Shown: positions 35,597 through 47,752 of the stretch, piece after piece
Layout of the letters: every line of letters starts with the position of its first letter
Position numbering within the stretch: position 1 is the stretch's first letter
From: Tubulanus polymorphus
Lineage: Eukaryota > Nemertea > Palaeonemertea > Tubulaniformes > Tubulanidae
Direction: 5' to 3'
Length of the DNA stretch: 64,000 nt
Assembly (NCBI RefSeq): GCF_964204645.1
Contig: NC_134031.1
Coordinates: 16,427,307 to 16,491,306 of the forward strand
Translations under genes and position numbers: made by a program
Notes under the pieces: generated by a model
What the model was told of the DNA's origin: nothing
Databases searched by the model: none
What the model saw: the letters and a program-made list of their open reading frames with translations, nothing else

Positions 35597-38500
35597 ATGT
35601 CATCATATTCCGATGCATTTGATTCCGATGAACCATTCCTGCAACCGAAGTACGAATAATTTACCGAAAATAGTATTTATTGCTGAACTTTCCGACTATT
35701 TTCACGATTGAATTGTTAAGTGCCTAAAATTGATGTTTTTGAAAATGCTTTTTTAGAGTAACAGATTCCCGTCCGGTACAACGTTCAAGTTTATCTAATA
35801 TTCCGTCCTCGTTCTCCACCATGTCTGGAAAACTGTCCACTATAGCATTTGAAGGAGAATTGAACTCCATAATCAAAGAGGTAAGTTTAAAATTTGAGAG
35901 AATTGAATCTATGAAAAAAAATCTTAAGGTGATCAGTTGAGTTGTTATCCCGCAAATTCGGTATGCACAAGAATTTATGTTTTTAAGTGAGAATTCGGAT
36001 AAAGCAGGTTTCGATTGGTTTCTACTGATTCTGAAATGCCGGTTTCTCTTCTGGCGCATTCATTTCAACCCGAATACGCGCGACCTACCGGTATTTCAGA
36101 ATAACATCATCTGTTAACTTCATATACGCTGATGATGTAGAGTTTTTAATCGGGGATTACTATATTCCTGAGTTAGAACCTCAGGTCAAACCAAATATTC
36201 CAATTCATAGCAGTTTCTTGTTGAGTAAATATATAAACAAAAAGGGCATTTTTCTCGGAAGATGAATATTTGAACTTAAAGACTGAAACATTTGAATTTG
36301 TGTGTTTTATCGTATACAGTACCTACAGCACGGTGATTACATAAAGTCATTGCAAGTATTTGAACAAGAATGCACTAGTCGGGGTAAACCTATCAGCACC
36401 GCTACAAATCGAGTCAAGGCAAATGAAAAATCTCTTTCTACTCAGGTAAGCACGATATGATTTAAAGAAATTAACTTCTTACAGGGTGGCCACTGACCAG
36501 TGAAACCTGGAAAACTTCTTGGTGAAACTAAAAAATCTGGGAAAGTTTTGGCAAACTTTACCAAAAACCTGGAAAACTCAAGTGATTTGTAGAGCAATTC
36601 ACCCGATATATTATGAATCAAGCTATTGATGCAGTATATCTATGATTTATTGTAGAATGAGTTGATCAGGTGTTATCAGTACGGGCTGAGAACGGACTTC
36701 TTTAAGTTGTGGGACAAGAGTTTGCCGCAGAAAATACGCAATGAAGATCCGGTCGCGATGAAACTAGAATTCTACCTCAACATCTACTTCGCGACGTACG
36801 CAGTCAGACAAGGAAGCGAGGTTGTTATAAGTTTACGAATCAAGTCTTCAGGATCTAGTTCCACAGTTGTGAGTTAACGTTAACTCTGAGTTAAAATTAC
36901 TTCATTTTCAATGAGATAACTCTGAGTTAAATTTTAACTCACAACTGTGGAACTAGATCCAGAAAAGTTCTTCTAGAGGCGTGCGCAGATTATTGAGGGC
37001 TGTGTTTTGATATTGTCGGTTTGTTTTTCAGGTGTCCAATGATTACATGAATGATTTTAGAAAGTATATTGAAACCAGAGGAGCCTCGTTGAGTCAAACT
37101 ACCGAATTTCTACCTTATTACGCTTTGCCTTTCGTTCCACAACCGAAAACTCATCCTACATACCGCGAAATCTTTACCGTAAGCTTCGTTCCATTTTCGA
37201 AAGGATTTTCGTTGATTTTGTGATTTATATGAAAAAATCTTGATACCATTTCTGGCGTTGCAGGATTCGTGGGTGATGGAACTGCAAGCTCGTTTGGATA
37301 AGTTTCTATCCCTAGCCCTACAGTCAACTGACCAGCCACGTTTATTCGAATTATATGTATCCTTTACAAAATCTGACGTTTAGATAGAGCTTAGATTATC
37401 CTTATTACTTTCCTTAACCGCTCTTCTATAGAATGGCACGAACAAAGGTAAGATATTTCTAGATTTCAAGGGAAAATCTTCTCGTTCTTGTCGTTAGAAA
37501 CGATAGTGATTTGTGACTGTTTATTTCATTCCGCAGACGCCCAACAACAGTTCCGCGTTTTACAACAACAAGTCGTAGACGCCGAAAAACGAACGATGCA
37601 GTATTTGAAAAAACACAATAAAGTTCAGGTAAGAGAAAAAAAACGACGACTCACGATTTCTGAAATAGCGAAAAAATGTTTTCGAATGCATTTATGAAGA
37701 TTAATTCTATGTTCGTTAGGCCGATTATCATCATTTGATCGGAATAACGGCTGAGCTGGTGGATACGTTAGAAGCCACAGTGCAAGGCAAACCGGTATTT
37801 ATGATGGAAATATTTGAATAATTTGTTAATTCAACTGCCTAATTCTGTACCAGTGTGGTTGGTGAATACCTGGTAGTTGTAAATTGCACTTTCTATAAAT
37901 AAAAAGGATTAATGTTTAAAATTGTTGAATCAAAAATAGGCTGTAGTAAAATAGTGATGATTGTATGCATGAAATACTTGGCATCTTGCTGATAGATTTC
38001 ACCTATTTTGTAGATAACTGCGGAATATTTGCAGCTGGTATGTTCGCGGTTATTCTCGAGCCAGCACGCTCAGATGGCGCAGTCTTTGGATCTGAGTCGA
38101 CCGGGTACTGCCGGTGAGGCTCTACGTCAGTCTATCGCTCCTCAAAAGTAAGTATAAATAACAAGCTGTCGGTCCAAAAATCGCTTCATATTCCTCAATC
38201 AAACGATACAATCATTCGCTTTCCTATATACCTATTTGCTCACTTCGAAAATCTCGATGATTTTTCAAAAGAATCTGCTTTCCATTCCTCGTAACGATTA
38301 TACTGAAATTATTCACTCATTGCGGCATTTTCTTTCTTTTCGCACTTCGTTTTGTTTTCGTTCGTTTATCATCGCTTTCCGTTTGAAAGTGATGACTCGT
38401 CGATCGCGCCGTCTGCTCAATCGGCTCCCGCGTGTCTCGATCGCGTACAGCGGCAGACGATGCTTGCCGCTGCTGCTGAAGCAGATATTCTATCGTTGTC

Positions 38501-41500
38501 GATGTTTGACGACGTGGATGATAGTGAAGATAGCGCCGATGAAGATTATTATTCGAGGTATTATTCGAGCATGTCGACTGATGCACGTACGTCTGCCGGT
38601 TTTAGGAATGCATGTTACCAGTAGCAACCGGTGTATTGTTCCTGTCTTTCTCTCTCTGTTCAGTATTGGTAGTCGCCCCCCTGATTTCCTCAGTCATCTA
38701 GTACTTTCAGGTCCCGGTGCAGGTTGAGCAATTAGCAAAAAGATTCTTTTTTCATCTTCCCGGTTCTGCATTCTGAAATGTTTTGGGGGTATGTTTTACG
38801 AATTGCCCAACCTGTTCATACAGGCCGAAGAATGTTTTACTTATAGTTCATAAGCTTTTTTAATGAAATGCTAGTATAAGTTAAGCTTGGATTCAGAAAA
38901 TTACCTAGAAAATCTTACGATTACCCGATGTGTACCAGTGGTTGGTAAATAGTCATAATTTGCACTTTAGATTATTAGACCTTGGATATATATGGACATA
39001 TGTTTAAAAGTTTTGAATGAAGAAATAGGCGATGATAACATAGGAATGCATGCATAAGATAGTTAGCATGTTGCTACTTATTGAAGTTTAACTACAGGCA
39101 ACAACATTTTTGAAATTTATGTTCAAGTTTTCAATTTTATAGGAATTTTCATAGATGTTTAGATGGGTACAGTTGTTATTTGTATTAATGGTTAAATTTG
39201 TCTTGTTTGTCATTATGGAATGTTGAATTAAATATAGTTTATGTGTACTGGTAAAGTATCTGTAGATATAAATATCTGAATGTTTGGTTGTGGTCTGTTA
39301 TAGATTTTTTGCATGTTTTGATACATAAATCTGAGTATGTGTATAAAGCTAATTTTTCAATGCGCATAGTTTCAGTTCAAACTCACCGAAGATGCTGTTC
39401 AATCTCCTTTCAGACACAAACGTTCGAAAACTCCGTCCCAAATCGCGCCGTTAGACTTCGAGAAAGTGAAGAAAGATCTGGCTACAGCCCCGGATAGAAA
39501 CCGCACCTTATTACTCCAAGCGCTGCGATGGGTAGGTCTTTATCGCTAACTTTTAACGATTTTAATCTTTGTTTTTGATGCTATAAGATTTTCTTTCGCT
39601 ATATTTGATATCTAGCGATTGACGCGAGCCACGTCCAGTGATATAAGGGTTGGAGTATTGTCTGCATACATCACCAATGACCTTCTCGGTTGCTCGAAGG
39701 TCGGGGAGCATCGGGTTAGTTATGATTTTGATATATAATCTGCTCAAAAATTTTGTACAATCATTTATGTGGAATACATGCGTTTTTGGTATTTCAGCAA
39801 GCTGTGCTCGAGATGTTATCTTCTCCCAGCGATATTGTCAAGGAATATATTGCCAGATTATTCAATGCATTTGCCTCCTTAAATCAAGGTATTTTATACA
39901 TATAAGATTACTGTGCCATTTCCAGTGCCTTAAACGTGTCATTGAAAAAATTTGAATTCTCTATGTTCATTAGGTCGTTCGTACTTATCATTGAACTCCG
40001 ATCTACTCAAGGCTCTAATGGATAATCTGCGTGCGGAAACTAAAGATTCCCTGACTCGTGAAAACATACTCGGTGCTCTACAAAAACTTAGTCTCAGGTC
40101 AGCACCTTAACTACATTAAGATTTAAAAATCTATTTTAATTTTTAAAAACTTTATTTTCTGCTGTGACAACATAGAATTTGGTTTACAAAATAAAATATT
40201 CTAATTCAATGAAAATCCTTCCTAAGACTGTGAATAATGATTTCCGATGTTTCGTTTGTGGCAGCTTGACGAAAATCATCTAGACTGGTTTTGTGCAATC
40301 GTTGTTTTTGTATTTCACAGACGTAACTTACAATCAGCTATGATTGAAGAGGGTATCATTCGATGGTTAGTCGATGTGTTGGAAGATAACGATTCATTAT
40401 CCGACTATACGCTGGAATATTCCGTAGCTCTGCTTATGAATCTATGTCTGCGATCGTCCGGTACGTAAATCTCCGATCTAATCGTGTTTTATTACCAGTA
40501 AATTCTCATCTGCTGTATTAGTAAGTTACATCGTTGGTGGTAAGCTTTTATAATTGGATGGGCTTATGTGGTTTGTGAAAATATCCGATCGTGAAACTAA
40601 ACCACAGACAGGCTACTGACTACAGCCGTTTATAATGCGAGGTATTTTCTGCGTTTAATCAGGCAAGAAAAGTTGTGTGGAAATATCGCAGAAGATCTTA
40701 AAAACTTTGAGCGATTTACTTGGCCATGAAAACCATGAGATATTGCCGTACGTAAACGGCACGCTGTATAGTATACTGGCTATCGGGTCGATCAGGGAGG
40801 ACGCCAAAGCCATGGTGAGTTTTCCTCTAGCAAATATGTGGTAGATAGAGAAATTTATAAAATGAGGAATTCATGCTTGAATCGCATTCTGAACTCGCAG
40901 GGAATGGAAGAAATATTGAGATGTTTTATCAAGGACGGTCAACCGGATATGAATAGACAACTGGAATTTATCATCAAACAACTCAACTCGGGTAAAAAAC
41001 TTAACTAAGTTATAGGCCTATGTGTATTTTGTTTCTGGCTTGCCCCTCAACAACGTCACTTGGTACCACAGTCAAACCCATTTCATTTAGATCTAATCCA
41101 TTTGTTATTTACAGTCCACCTTTAAGATAAATGTCTGTCAAATATGATGTTCAATCTAGTAAACTGAATTATTTCACCGGTACTAAATGATCCGAATCAA
41201 TCGGGTTTGACTGGATCTGGGATCTGGATCATGTTTTAACCAATCGTCATTTACCATTCCTGATTGAAAACCCTCGGATCAAAATCCTCATTGATCACTC
41301 ATCAATGACCATTCCTCATTTAAAACCCTCATTCACAGGTGAGAATCCTGACGATACTCCCTCTGATGACGAAGAGGAAGATGAAGATGAAGAAGATCAG
41401 GACGCGATGGAAGCCGATCTCGATAAAGCCGAAGCGTTGAAACCGATGAACGCCGAACTGAGCGGCGAAAATTTACTGTCGTCTCAATATCCGGCGTCTG

Positions 41501-44199
41501 CCGCTCCGCAATCGGCTCGCAGACGACGCGCCGCCGACCTGTCGACTGATGAACCGTTACAGCGACCGGTTACGCCTGGAATACGTAAACAAACGGAACC
41601 GTACGCATCTTTGTGAGTACGCCGAACACCTTTCAGATTTAAACCGATATTCTAGATTTATTCGCGTTAAATGACTCTGTTGTCCCGCGCACGGTTTTAG
41701 GAGTGCGTCACGAGCGATTGAACGCCCCCCGACTCGAAGCGGTAGTCGACCGAACACTTCCGATGAAACTAAATCAACCGGTTAGTATAAAGCTTTCTTT
41801 TGCTCCACAACAAAAATACATTTCATTCAAAACTGAAGAAGAAGAAATGTAGCTAAAATTTTCAAACGGAATGAATCTCAAATGTTTCTCACTCTCTCGT
41901 TTTGTTGGTTCGTTTTATTATCGTTTGCTCCTGTTTTATTTCGCCGTTGTTCGATTAGAACGTTATTCGCAAAGAAGAGCGAGTCTTCCCGGATCGTCAA
42001 CGAAGATCCCGCGTTCTACAGGTTGATTTTCCTATCATTCGATTATTAGCCGATAACACCATAGCAGAATCAGCTTCAGTATTGCTGTAGTGTAGTTTGT
42101 AGCTACTTCTTTTTGCTATGAATTAGTTTTCTATTAATTTCATTGTATCAGCCGCTAGGGCGGGTCGGAACATGGCATGGCACTAAAAACTATTGACGTT
42201 GGATCATTTATCAACACATGAAAAAATGCACATGTATTGTATACATAATCAAAGTAATGATACTTTACATTTATACCTGGTATATGGCTAACACATTTTA
42301 ATCTGTACTTTGTATTCTATATTCTATACTATTTATGCTACATAGAACTTAGAAGCATCTTCTTCTATCTTCTGTTTGATGTAATGTAATCTTTATTTCA
42401 TCAACAACGAAATTTTAATGATTTTGTACATACAAAATATATAATATCAATGTGTAAAATCAAAACTCTCTTGATTACTTGATTAGTGGCCAAACCAAGT
42501 TAACAGTAGTACAATGTAACTTATATTTGTGTTTTTGACTTTTTCAGATGGAACTGGAAGAAGAGGTAGCATGCAGCTGAATAATTCGGAGAAACAGCAG
42601 AATCCTGAGTAAGTAAATAGAAGATAACCTCTTACATGGACAAGAGTAGCTATGTGGGGATTCATGGGTTAACCCTTTCGCTACGTGTGACGTTTTGGAA
42701 ACGTCATATGAGTGACACTTGCTGTGCGTATGACGTTGTAGAAACGTCATGCACCTATTGATTTATAACTCGAACGCGTACACAGCAAACAGTATGGAAA
42801 CGCATGTAAGACAAGATAGTTAGCTTTCTAAACAACAGATGGCGAAAATGCGTCAGTAGTTGGTGCTGTCAGCCTGTTGAGCACATGGTAATTTGCGCGG
42901 GATTGAGATGGCTCCCCACTTACGTACCTCTACCAGCGGAAAAGGATATCCCATATCAATTGAATTTCTTTCATCCACACCGTAGCATCAATCACCAAAG
43001 ACTGAGATAGGCACTTGGGTGAAAAACTGAAAAAAAAAAATTTTTAACCCATCCTGACCCCCCCCCCCCAACACGCCCCCCCTACAGAAAAGGCTGTTGG
43101 TATGATTTTTTACTGATTTTCACTAAATAACATCATAATCTTCGATAAAAACGCGAAAAATCGGGGTTAAAAACAATTTGAAAAAAATCGAATTTTTCGG
43201 AAAATACCTTACGTAGGGGGCGGTGCAAGCGTGTACGCAGCGAAAGGGTTAAAGGAATCATATTTTCAAAACATGCGATCTAACACAAGAAGAGATAGTT
43301 GATATTTTTTGCATTAAGTCAGATGTATTCAGTGAATAATTTGATTTTCTGCAGCAGTGATTTTGAGTATGCGTTTAAATCACGCCCGAGGATTGCGTAT
43401 TCTCCTTGACAGTGAGTAATATCACTGTTTGCATGCTATATATACAACGTCTGTTCATTGTTTTTGATGAAACTACCTAGTTACGTGTCTGGTACATGCC
43501 TTTCCACTGTATGTGGCTCGGTTGTAGATTTGGAGGGTGTTAGGATTTTGGAAAATTGTCTCAGTGGGTCGATAACTTTTGAACGTAGTTTTCCCCAGCA
43601 TGCATAGTTTGTTTTTATGATGTCTTGAGATGTGGAGTAATGTTTTGGGACAAAATCATATGTTTATTCCCGGATGTTCTTGACATTGTTTATTGATTGA
43701 AGCAAGTTTGACTATCTAAGATGATCGCCGTCTCATGAAATTGTTTGATTCATTTCAGGAATAAGGACTACACTACAGCGTTCAGTTCGCGTCCGAAGAT
43801 ACCGCGAACACCGGATCTTACCGGCCGTCCGACCAGTCGAGGTGGAATCACCGATATCGCTCCACCGCCGACGTTCTCTGATTCATTGCCCCGTTCACGT
43901 CCGGGATCCGGCTCGGGCAGGAACGTACAAAGTTAGTGGAAATAATAATATGTGAGGACATATTATTTATTACCTTTTCATTTAGAAATTTGTGAAGTTT
44001 TTGAGGAAACTTATTATTTTGAACATTTGTGTAAAGCAAACTATTCTACATTTGTCTATTTGAAAATTAAGATTCAGATCCTTTAATTTTACTTTCGATT
44101 TTTCAATTCAACTGCATTCATATCAATTTTGTTTTAGATTCGAGAAGCCCTCAAGGATCGCGTCCAAATTCAGCGCAGAAACCGTCCAAAGTTCGGTGA
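35597..44199 (+). CDS. ARMC9: LisH and armadillo-repeat ciliary protein ARMC9, 850 residues
   Basis: A basal-body/cilium protein of the Joubert-syndrome module (with TOGARAM1). Exons: 35597-35649, 35757-35880, 36320-36445, 36656-36820, 37032-37178, 37264-37356, 37432-37447, 37537-37628, 37720-37794, 38014-38147, 39414-39531, 39616-39714, 39798-39888, 39974-40097, 40321-40460, 40663-40814, 40901-40991, 41339-41612, 41701-41780, 41959-42021, 42548-42608, 43759-43931, 44138-44199. All 23 phases agree. Diagnostic stretches are [33 protein letters not shown]-like ([16 protein letters not shown]), [20 protein letters not shown], an acidic run ([20 protein letters not shown]) and [10 protein letters not shown]. 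The LisH region is near Met40 (35821), where human ARMC9 would start; the 39 residues before it are an in-frame extension. The C-terminal tail is Ser/Pro/Arg-rich. Confidence 0.95.
36851..36960. mobile_element. Palindromic MITE in an ARMC9 intron (GGATCTAGTTCCACAG ends)
   Basis: 110 bp with a perfect 27-bp terminal inverted repeat beginning GGATCTAGTTCCACAGTTG and continuing to GAGTTAA. The interior repeats AACTCTGAGTTAA. Diverged relatives are found in each unit of the secreted-protein array (for example 50775-50885). It lies 30 bases after ARMC9 exon 36656-36820, so transcripts would carry a strong hairpin near that donor. Confidence 0.8.
38390..38557 (+). other. ARMC9: Probable cassette exon of ARMC9 (56 codons, acidic)
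   Basis: In the 1.27-kb intron between exons 38014-38147 and 39414-39531 a 168-nt open segment lies between a T/C-rich acceptor (..GTTTGAAAG) and the donor GTATTA. Both boundaries are phase 2, so insertion keeps frame. It encodes a Ser/Ala-rich start, [15 protein letters not shown] and a very acidic end ([16 protein letters not shown]). Codon use and the long acidic stretch look coding. It may be alternative, since the flanking exons also join directly in frame. The donor is weaker than its neighbours. Confidence 0.5.
42669..43253. mobile_element. piggyBac-like non-autonomous element in an ARMC9 intron
   Basis: TTAA at 42669-42672 and 43250-43253 flank inverted ends CCCTTTCGCTACGTG and (reverse complement of right end) CCCTTTCGCTGCGTAC. 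A TTAA target duplication with CCC-starting ends is the piggyBac signature. The 585-bp element has no transposase frame. It contains internal ACGTTTTGGAAACGTCAT-like repeats and a run of ten C at about 43062-43071. Confidence 0.75.
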
Positions 44200-44711
44200 T
44201 TTTAGTCATCTGCATTGTCCTCCAAGTTCTGCCATTTTGTACGAATGGAAATTTAATATGCTGTCTAGGTTGTATAGAAAGGGAAAGACCCCACTTTTAG
44301 ACTTTTCACTTGTTCCATCCACATTGTGTGTCGAAAAATTAGTTTCAGATAAGTCAGCAATGCATCGTAGTCACGTATTGCTGTACTGGTTTTGGTAGAA
44401 CTAGAACTAAATTACTATAAATGTGGTATTGTTACTTATTTATATATATTTTATTGAAAAAAGATGATACTCTTCATTAATTGCTGCATAAAGTTGTGTA
44501 TCAGTTAACGTTTAACCAAAATGTTTTAAGATTCTTAAGATGTATTAGGTCCTTGTCAATATATATTCATGTGTAAAACATGTAAATTCTTAGTGACTTG
44601 TGATCGATAAATTTGTTTCTCCCAAAAGTAGATGTTCACTATATATAAATATTATACGAAATACTTTTATGTACTTGATTGATAGTAATTTGTAATGTTT
44701 GTCAAGTTACT

Positions 44712-44946
44712 GTTAATAAATGCTATGAATTTTAAATTCTCGGGTTTTTCGGATTTTAAGGATTAGTTAGATTTTGGTTCGTATTTCGGTAGATGAGATC
44801 CTTCCGACGTTTCGCGACTAGCTTAATAAATGCTATGAATTTTGAATTCTCGGGATAGTTTTTCTTAGAATAATGTTTTCGGGTTCGATCTAATGTAAAT
44901 CATATCTAGAGTAAATGAGATATTTTCGATGTTTCGCGACTAGCTT
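44712..44946 (+). repeat. Two-copy tandem duplication carrying a duplicated AATAAA
   Basis: Copy 1 runs from about 44712 to 44826 and copy 2 from about 44820 to 44946. Shared parts are TAATAAATGCTATGAATTTT, AATTCTCGGG, a TCG-rich middle and TTTCGCGACTAGCTTAA. They diverge in between, so the duplication is old. Confidence 0.75.
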
Positions 44947-45008
44947 AAATCAGTCTGGTTTCTGCTAAACGCTGGATCTAGTACCTGCCACGCTCTTATC
45001 TTTCGAGT

Positions 45009-45072
45009 GATTGGCTTACCGCGCCCTATCTACGGATACCTTAGTTTGCGACACTTCCGTTCTACTTCCGGG
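45009..45072 (+). promoter_or_regulatory. TPRG1L proximal promoter: CCAAT and two ETS sites
   Basis: An inverted CCAAT (GATTGG) at 45009-45014 and two inverted ETS sites, CACTTCCG (45052-45059) and ACTTCCGGG (45064-45072), lie 33 to 96 bases before the ATG. Paired ETS sites so near a start codon suggest that transcription starts here and that the 5' UTR is very short. Confidence 0.6.
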
Positions 45073-45104
45073 TTGATGAAAAAATAAAAATTGATGCAGT
45101 AGTT

Positions 45105-47329
45105 ATGGAGTTAGATGATGTCAAAGTACGAACTGTGAGCGACCTGAACGACGACACTGCACCTACTGGGGCGCAATTCGATAACTCTAAGCTGTCGTTG
45201 GGTGATGAACCGGCTGTCGGTTTCGCTGGGTCCGGCGGACGACCGCACAGCGCCAGTCAAAGAAGTCAGGCCAGCACGGGAAGCAGGTCGAGTTTGAAGA
45301 ACGCTGACAAACAGTTAAGCAACTACGTCAGCAAGGGATTCTTTTGTGTGAAGGTACGACGAAAAAAGTAACGTTACTCCTAGATTGCTTGTATGTACCA
45401 AAATAGTTATTTGATCATTGGACTTTTTTTGGTGCTTCAGTCTGATCCAAGCTTTATTAATTAGGAAGACCCCTTTTTATGATAATGATGGGCTTCGTAT
45501 GAAAATGTCATAAATCTGGGTACGTAATCGATCTGTTTTAAATTTTTTTTTAGAAAGGCTACTTTGAAACTGCCGTCGATGCTTGTAAAAATCAGATCAA
45601 AAATGATTTAGATGGTGAAATCAAAGCTGCTTGGCTTCTCACCGAGTAAGTGATAGTCCCATATATAATCCTAAATCAAAAAATTTCGGAGCTTCTTAAT
45701 TACAACTATTTGATTTATATTCTCTAGAATTGACCATTGGGATAACGAAATCGAGAAGATCGTTATTTTGACCGACACGTCGGTGATAATCGCTAAATAC
45801 GATTTTGTCGCCGAGAAGATATTACGACACAAACGTATTCTACTGCATACACTTCATTCCTTGTACATCGGAGAATTGATTTACCCCGAAAAGTCAGTCA
45901 TGCCGTAAGTGAATAATCTCGGATATTTTACGTAGGAATAGAATAATATCATGAGTAAAATCCTGTGATAAGTGAATTGATCTTAGAAAGTTTGTTTAAC
46001 CCTTTCAGTGCCTCTACACCGCAATGCGGTGTATGAATCAGTGTGATGGATTTTGCTAGTACACCGCACTGCGGTGTATTGATGTAATTCGTTTTTATCT
46101 CTATTGAAAGATGGTAGCACCTGTCAAACATAGTGAAATACTAGTAAATAACGATATACGCACCAGGGTGTAGACTCACTATAGTGCTATTCCCGTTATT
46201 CAACACACTAGGGTGGAATTTTTCAAAATTTTCAAATTATCTCCAGCACTATAGGGTATTGATTAGTCAGCACTGAAAGGGTTAAAATATTAGAAATATT
46301 TCTGGTGGTTGCTTCAGCCTTCTTCAGTCTAATATGACTTGCCAAATAAGTACAATTTTCATTTAAGGCTGAAGAAAGGTGGAAGCAACCACCAGAAATG
46401 TTTCTCATATTTTAGATAAACTTTTTAGATCAATTCATTTATTGTGGTATTTAACTCATCGTTTTATCACAGATATTGTGATCCACATCTGATTCAGTCT
46501 AACATCATGAATAACTGGAAGCATGTCAGATAGGGTGCCCTAATCGTCTCATTCGACTTTGGATGTCTCTTTAAGTTCTGAAAGTTTAAATTCTATCATC
46601 AAACTACGTAAAGAAATAGAATGGGAAAGCTCAAATGCTACTGTGGCAATCAAGGCTCACGAGTAGTTACTCGGTCTTCAATTTCATTCTACATTTCTAT
46701 TTAAATGGAATGAATTTTTATCTGTAATCATTTATTAATGATAAAACTAACTATACCAATCACTTAGTAGAAAAATGAGTCTTAGGTATATTTTGGTTGG
46801 TCCTACGATAATGTATGGATATGGGGGCCTAAAAATACAGTTCAAAGTTGATTGAAAGTGAACTAATTTTGAAATCATAGGTAAGACCAAGTGCGAATTA
46901 GTCACGCAATAACTGTTGTTACGGTTCCTCATTGTGAATATTGTAGTAAAAATATGTTTTAGGAAGAGTATTTGATATTTCAGGGAAAGAAAGCACGGAG
47001 GAATACGCTTGGCTTGGGGCGACCCGAATAATCTGTCGTTCGGGCAGAAATGGAATCCTTGGAGCTCGACGATTCCGTACGTCACGTTAACGCACCACCC
47101 GCTCAGCTACTCCTCGGAGTTTCAGGAGACGGTCACGTACAGCGCCAACGATTTCTTCGAGTCGCTCGAATCGGCGGTGAAAGCCGCGTACCAACGCAAA
47201 AACCCCGGACAACAAGTAATGGTCATCGAAGGCAACATCCTGGTCGAAACGTACGCCAGTCTAGGCTCGATGGTTTTCAATCAGAGTTTCCTGGGTTACT
47301 CACGCGAGCGCGGCGGAGTCAGCTTCTAA
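45105..47329 (+). CDS. TPRG1L: TPRG1-like protein (Mover; hSac2-domain presynaptic vesicle protein), 287 residues
   Basis: In vertebrates it is a synaptic-vesicle-associated regulator of release that binds Bassoon and calmodulin. Exons: 45105-45353, 45554-45645, 45728-45904, 46984-47329 (TAA); phases join to 287 aa against 272 in human. The first exon is a Ser/Arg/Gly-rich unordered N-terminus ending LSNYVSKGFFCVK. The hSac2-like core follows: [45 protein letters not shown]. The last exon has GGIRLAWGDP, WNPWSSTIPY and the C-terminal block (ILVETYASLGSM...LGYSRERGGVSF), matching human ...LIETYVGLMSF and LGYSMTRGKIGF. WRAP73 is the next conserved gene, in convergent orientation. Confidence 0.93.
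45996..46285. mobile_element. piggyBac-like MITE in TPRG1L intron 3
   Basis: TTAA at both ends and a perfect 12-bp inverted repeat, CCCTTTCAGTGC, in a 290-bp element. The interior contains the palindrome ACACCGC(A)..GCGGTGTA twice near 46016-46035 and 46062-46080. The terminus is related to the 585-bp element at 42669-43253. Confidence 0.8.
46286..46414. repeat. Long hairpin next to the piggyBac-like MITE
   Basis: TTTCTGGTGGTTGCTTC at about 46298-46314 is perfectly inverted as GAAGCAACCACCAGAAA at about 46382-46399, with further pairing outside (TAAAATAT/ATATTTTA) and inside (CAGCCTTCTTCAG/CTGAAGAA). It abuts the right TTAA of the MITE. It may be a separate foldback element. Confidence 0.7.
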
Positions 47330-47499
47330 TCGTTCTTTTTCCATCGTTAGGCAAATCATAGTTAAGGCAATCATGGCTAAACTAAATACTCTTTATTCTA
47401 CATCTATACATCTAATTGTGTGATAACTCTAAATGATTTCTATATCTAACTTGTCTTATGAATTTCAATGTTGCAGTGTCTTATCAGGGAAATCGAAAA

Positions 47500-47752
47500 A
47501 GGGGCGGATTTAGGGCATGTTCTCAGAGGTCTGGACCCTGCCTTCCCATTTAGGTTGCCCTTTGCGTCAATTCAAAGATCGTTAAAAACATACTTGACCC
47601 TCATCCTTTTGGAAATTGCATATTTTCGGATTTATTTCTTACCACCAAAGGTGGAGCCCCGCTAGTAGCAAATAGCATGGCTGCTTTTCTGAAAAATGCC
47701 TATTCTTTTCCTCTGGACCACAGCCTTCCAATTTTCCTAGATCTGCCCCTGG
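47500..47752. mobile_element. hAT-like MITE downstream of TPRG1L
   Basis: GGGGCGGATTTAGG at the left and CCTAGATCTGCCCCTGG at the right are imperfect inverted ends about 250 bp apart, of the same type as 27736-27831. Confidence 0.5.

Larger units (their letters stand above)
44200..45104. other. ARMC9 3' UTR and TPRG1L upstream region
   Basis: An AATAAA at 44715-44720 probably ends ARMC9. From about 44712 to 44945 two diverged tandem copies of a block of roughly 110-120 bp can be seen, each starting TTAATAAATGCTATGAATTT and ending TTTCGCGACTAGCTTAA, so the poly(A) signal is duplicated (second AATAAA at about 44824). From about 44980 on the sequence is the TPRG1L promoter. Confidence 0.6.

Noticed and set aside
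47050-47361. 103-codon frame over the last TPRG1L exon
   Set aside because: It is a shifted-frame shadow of the TPRG1L coding sequence.
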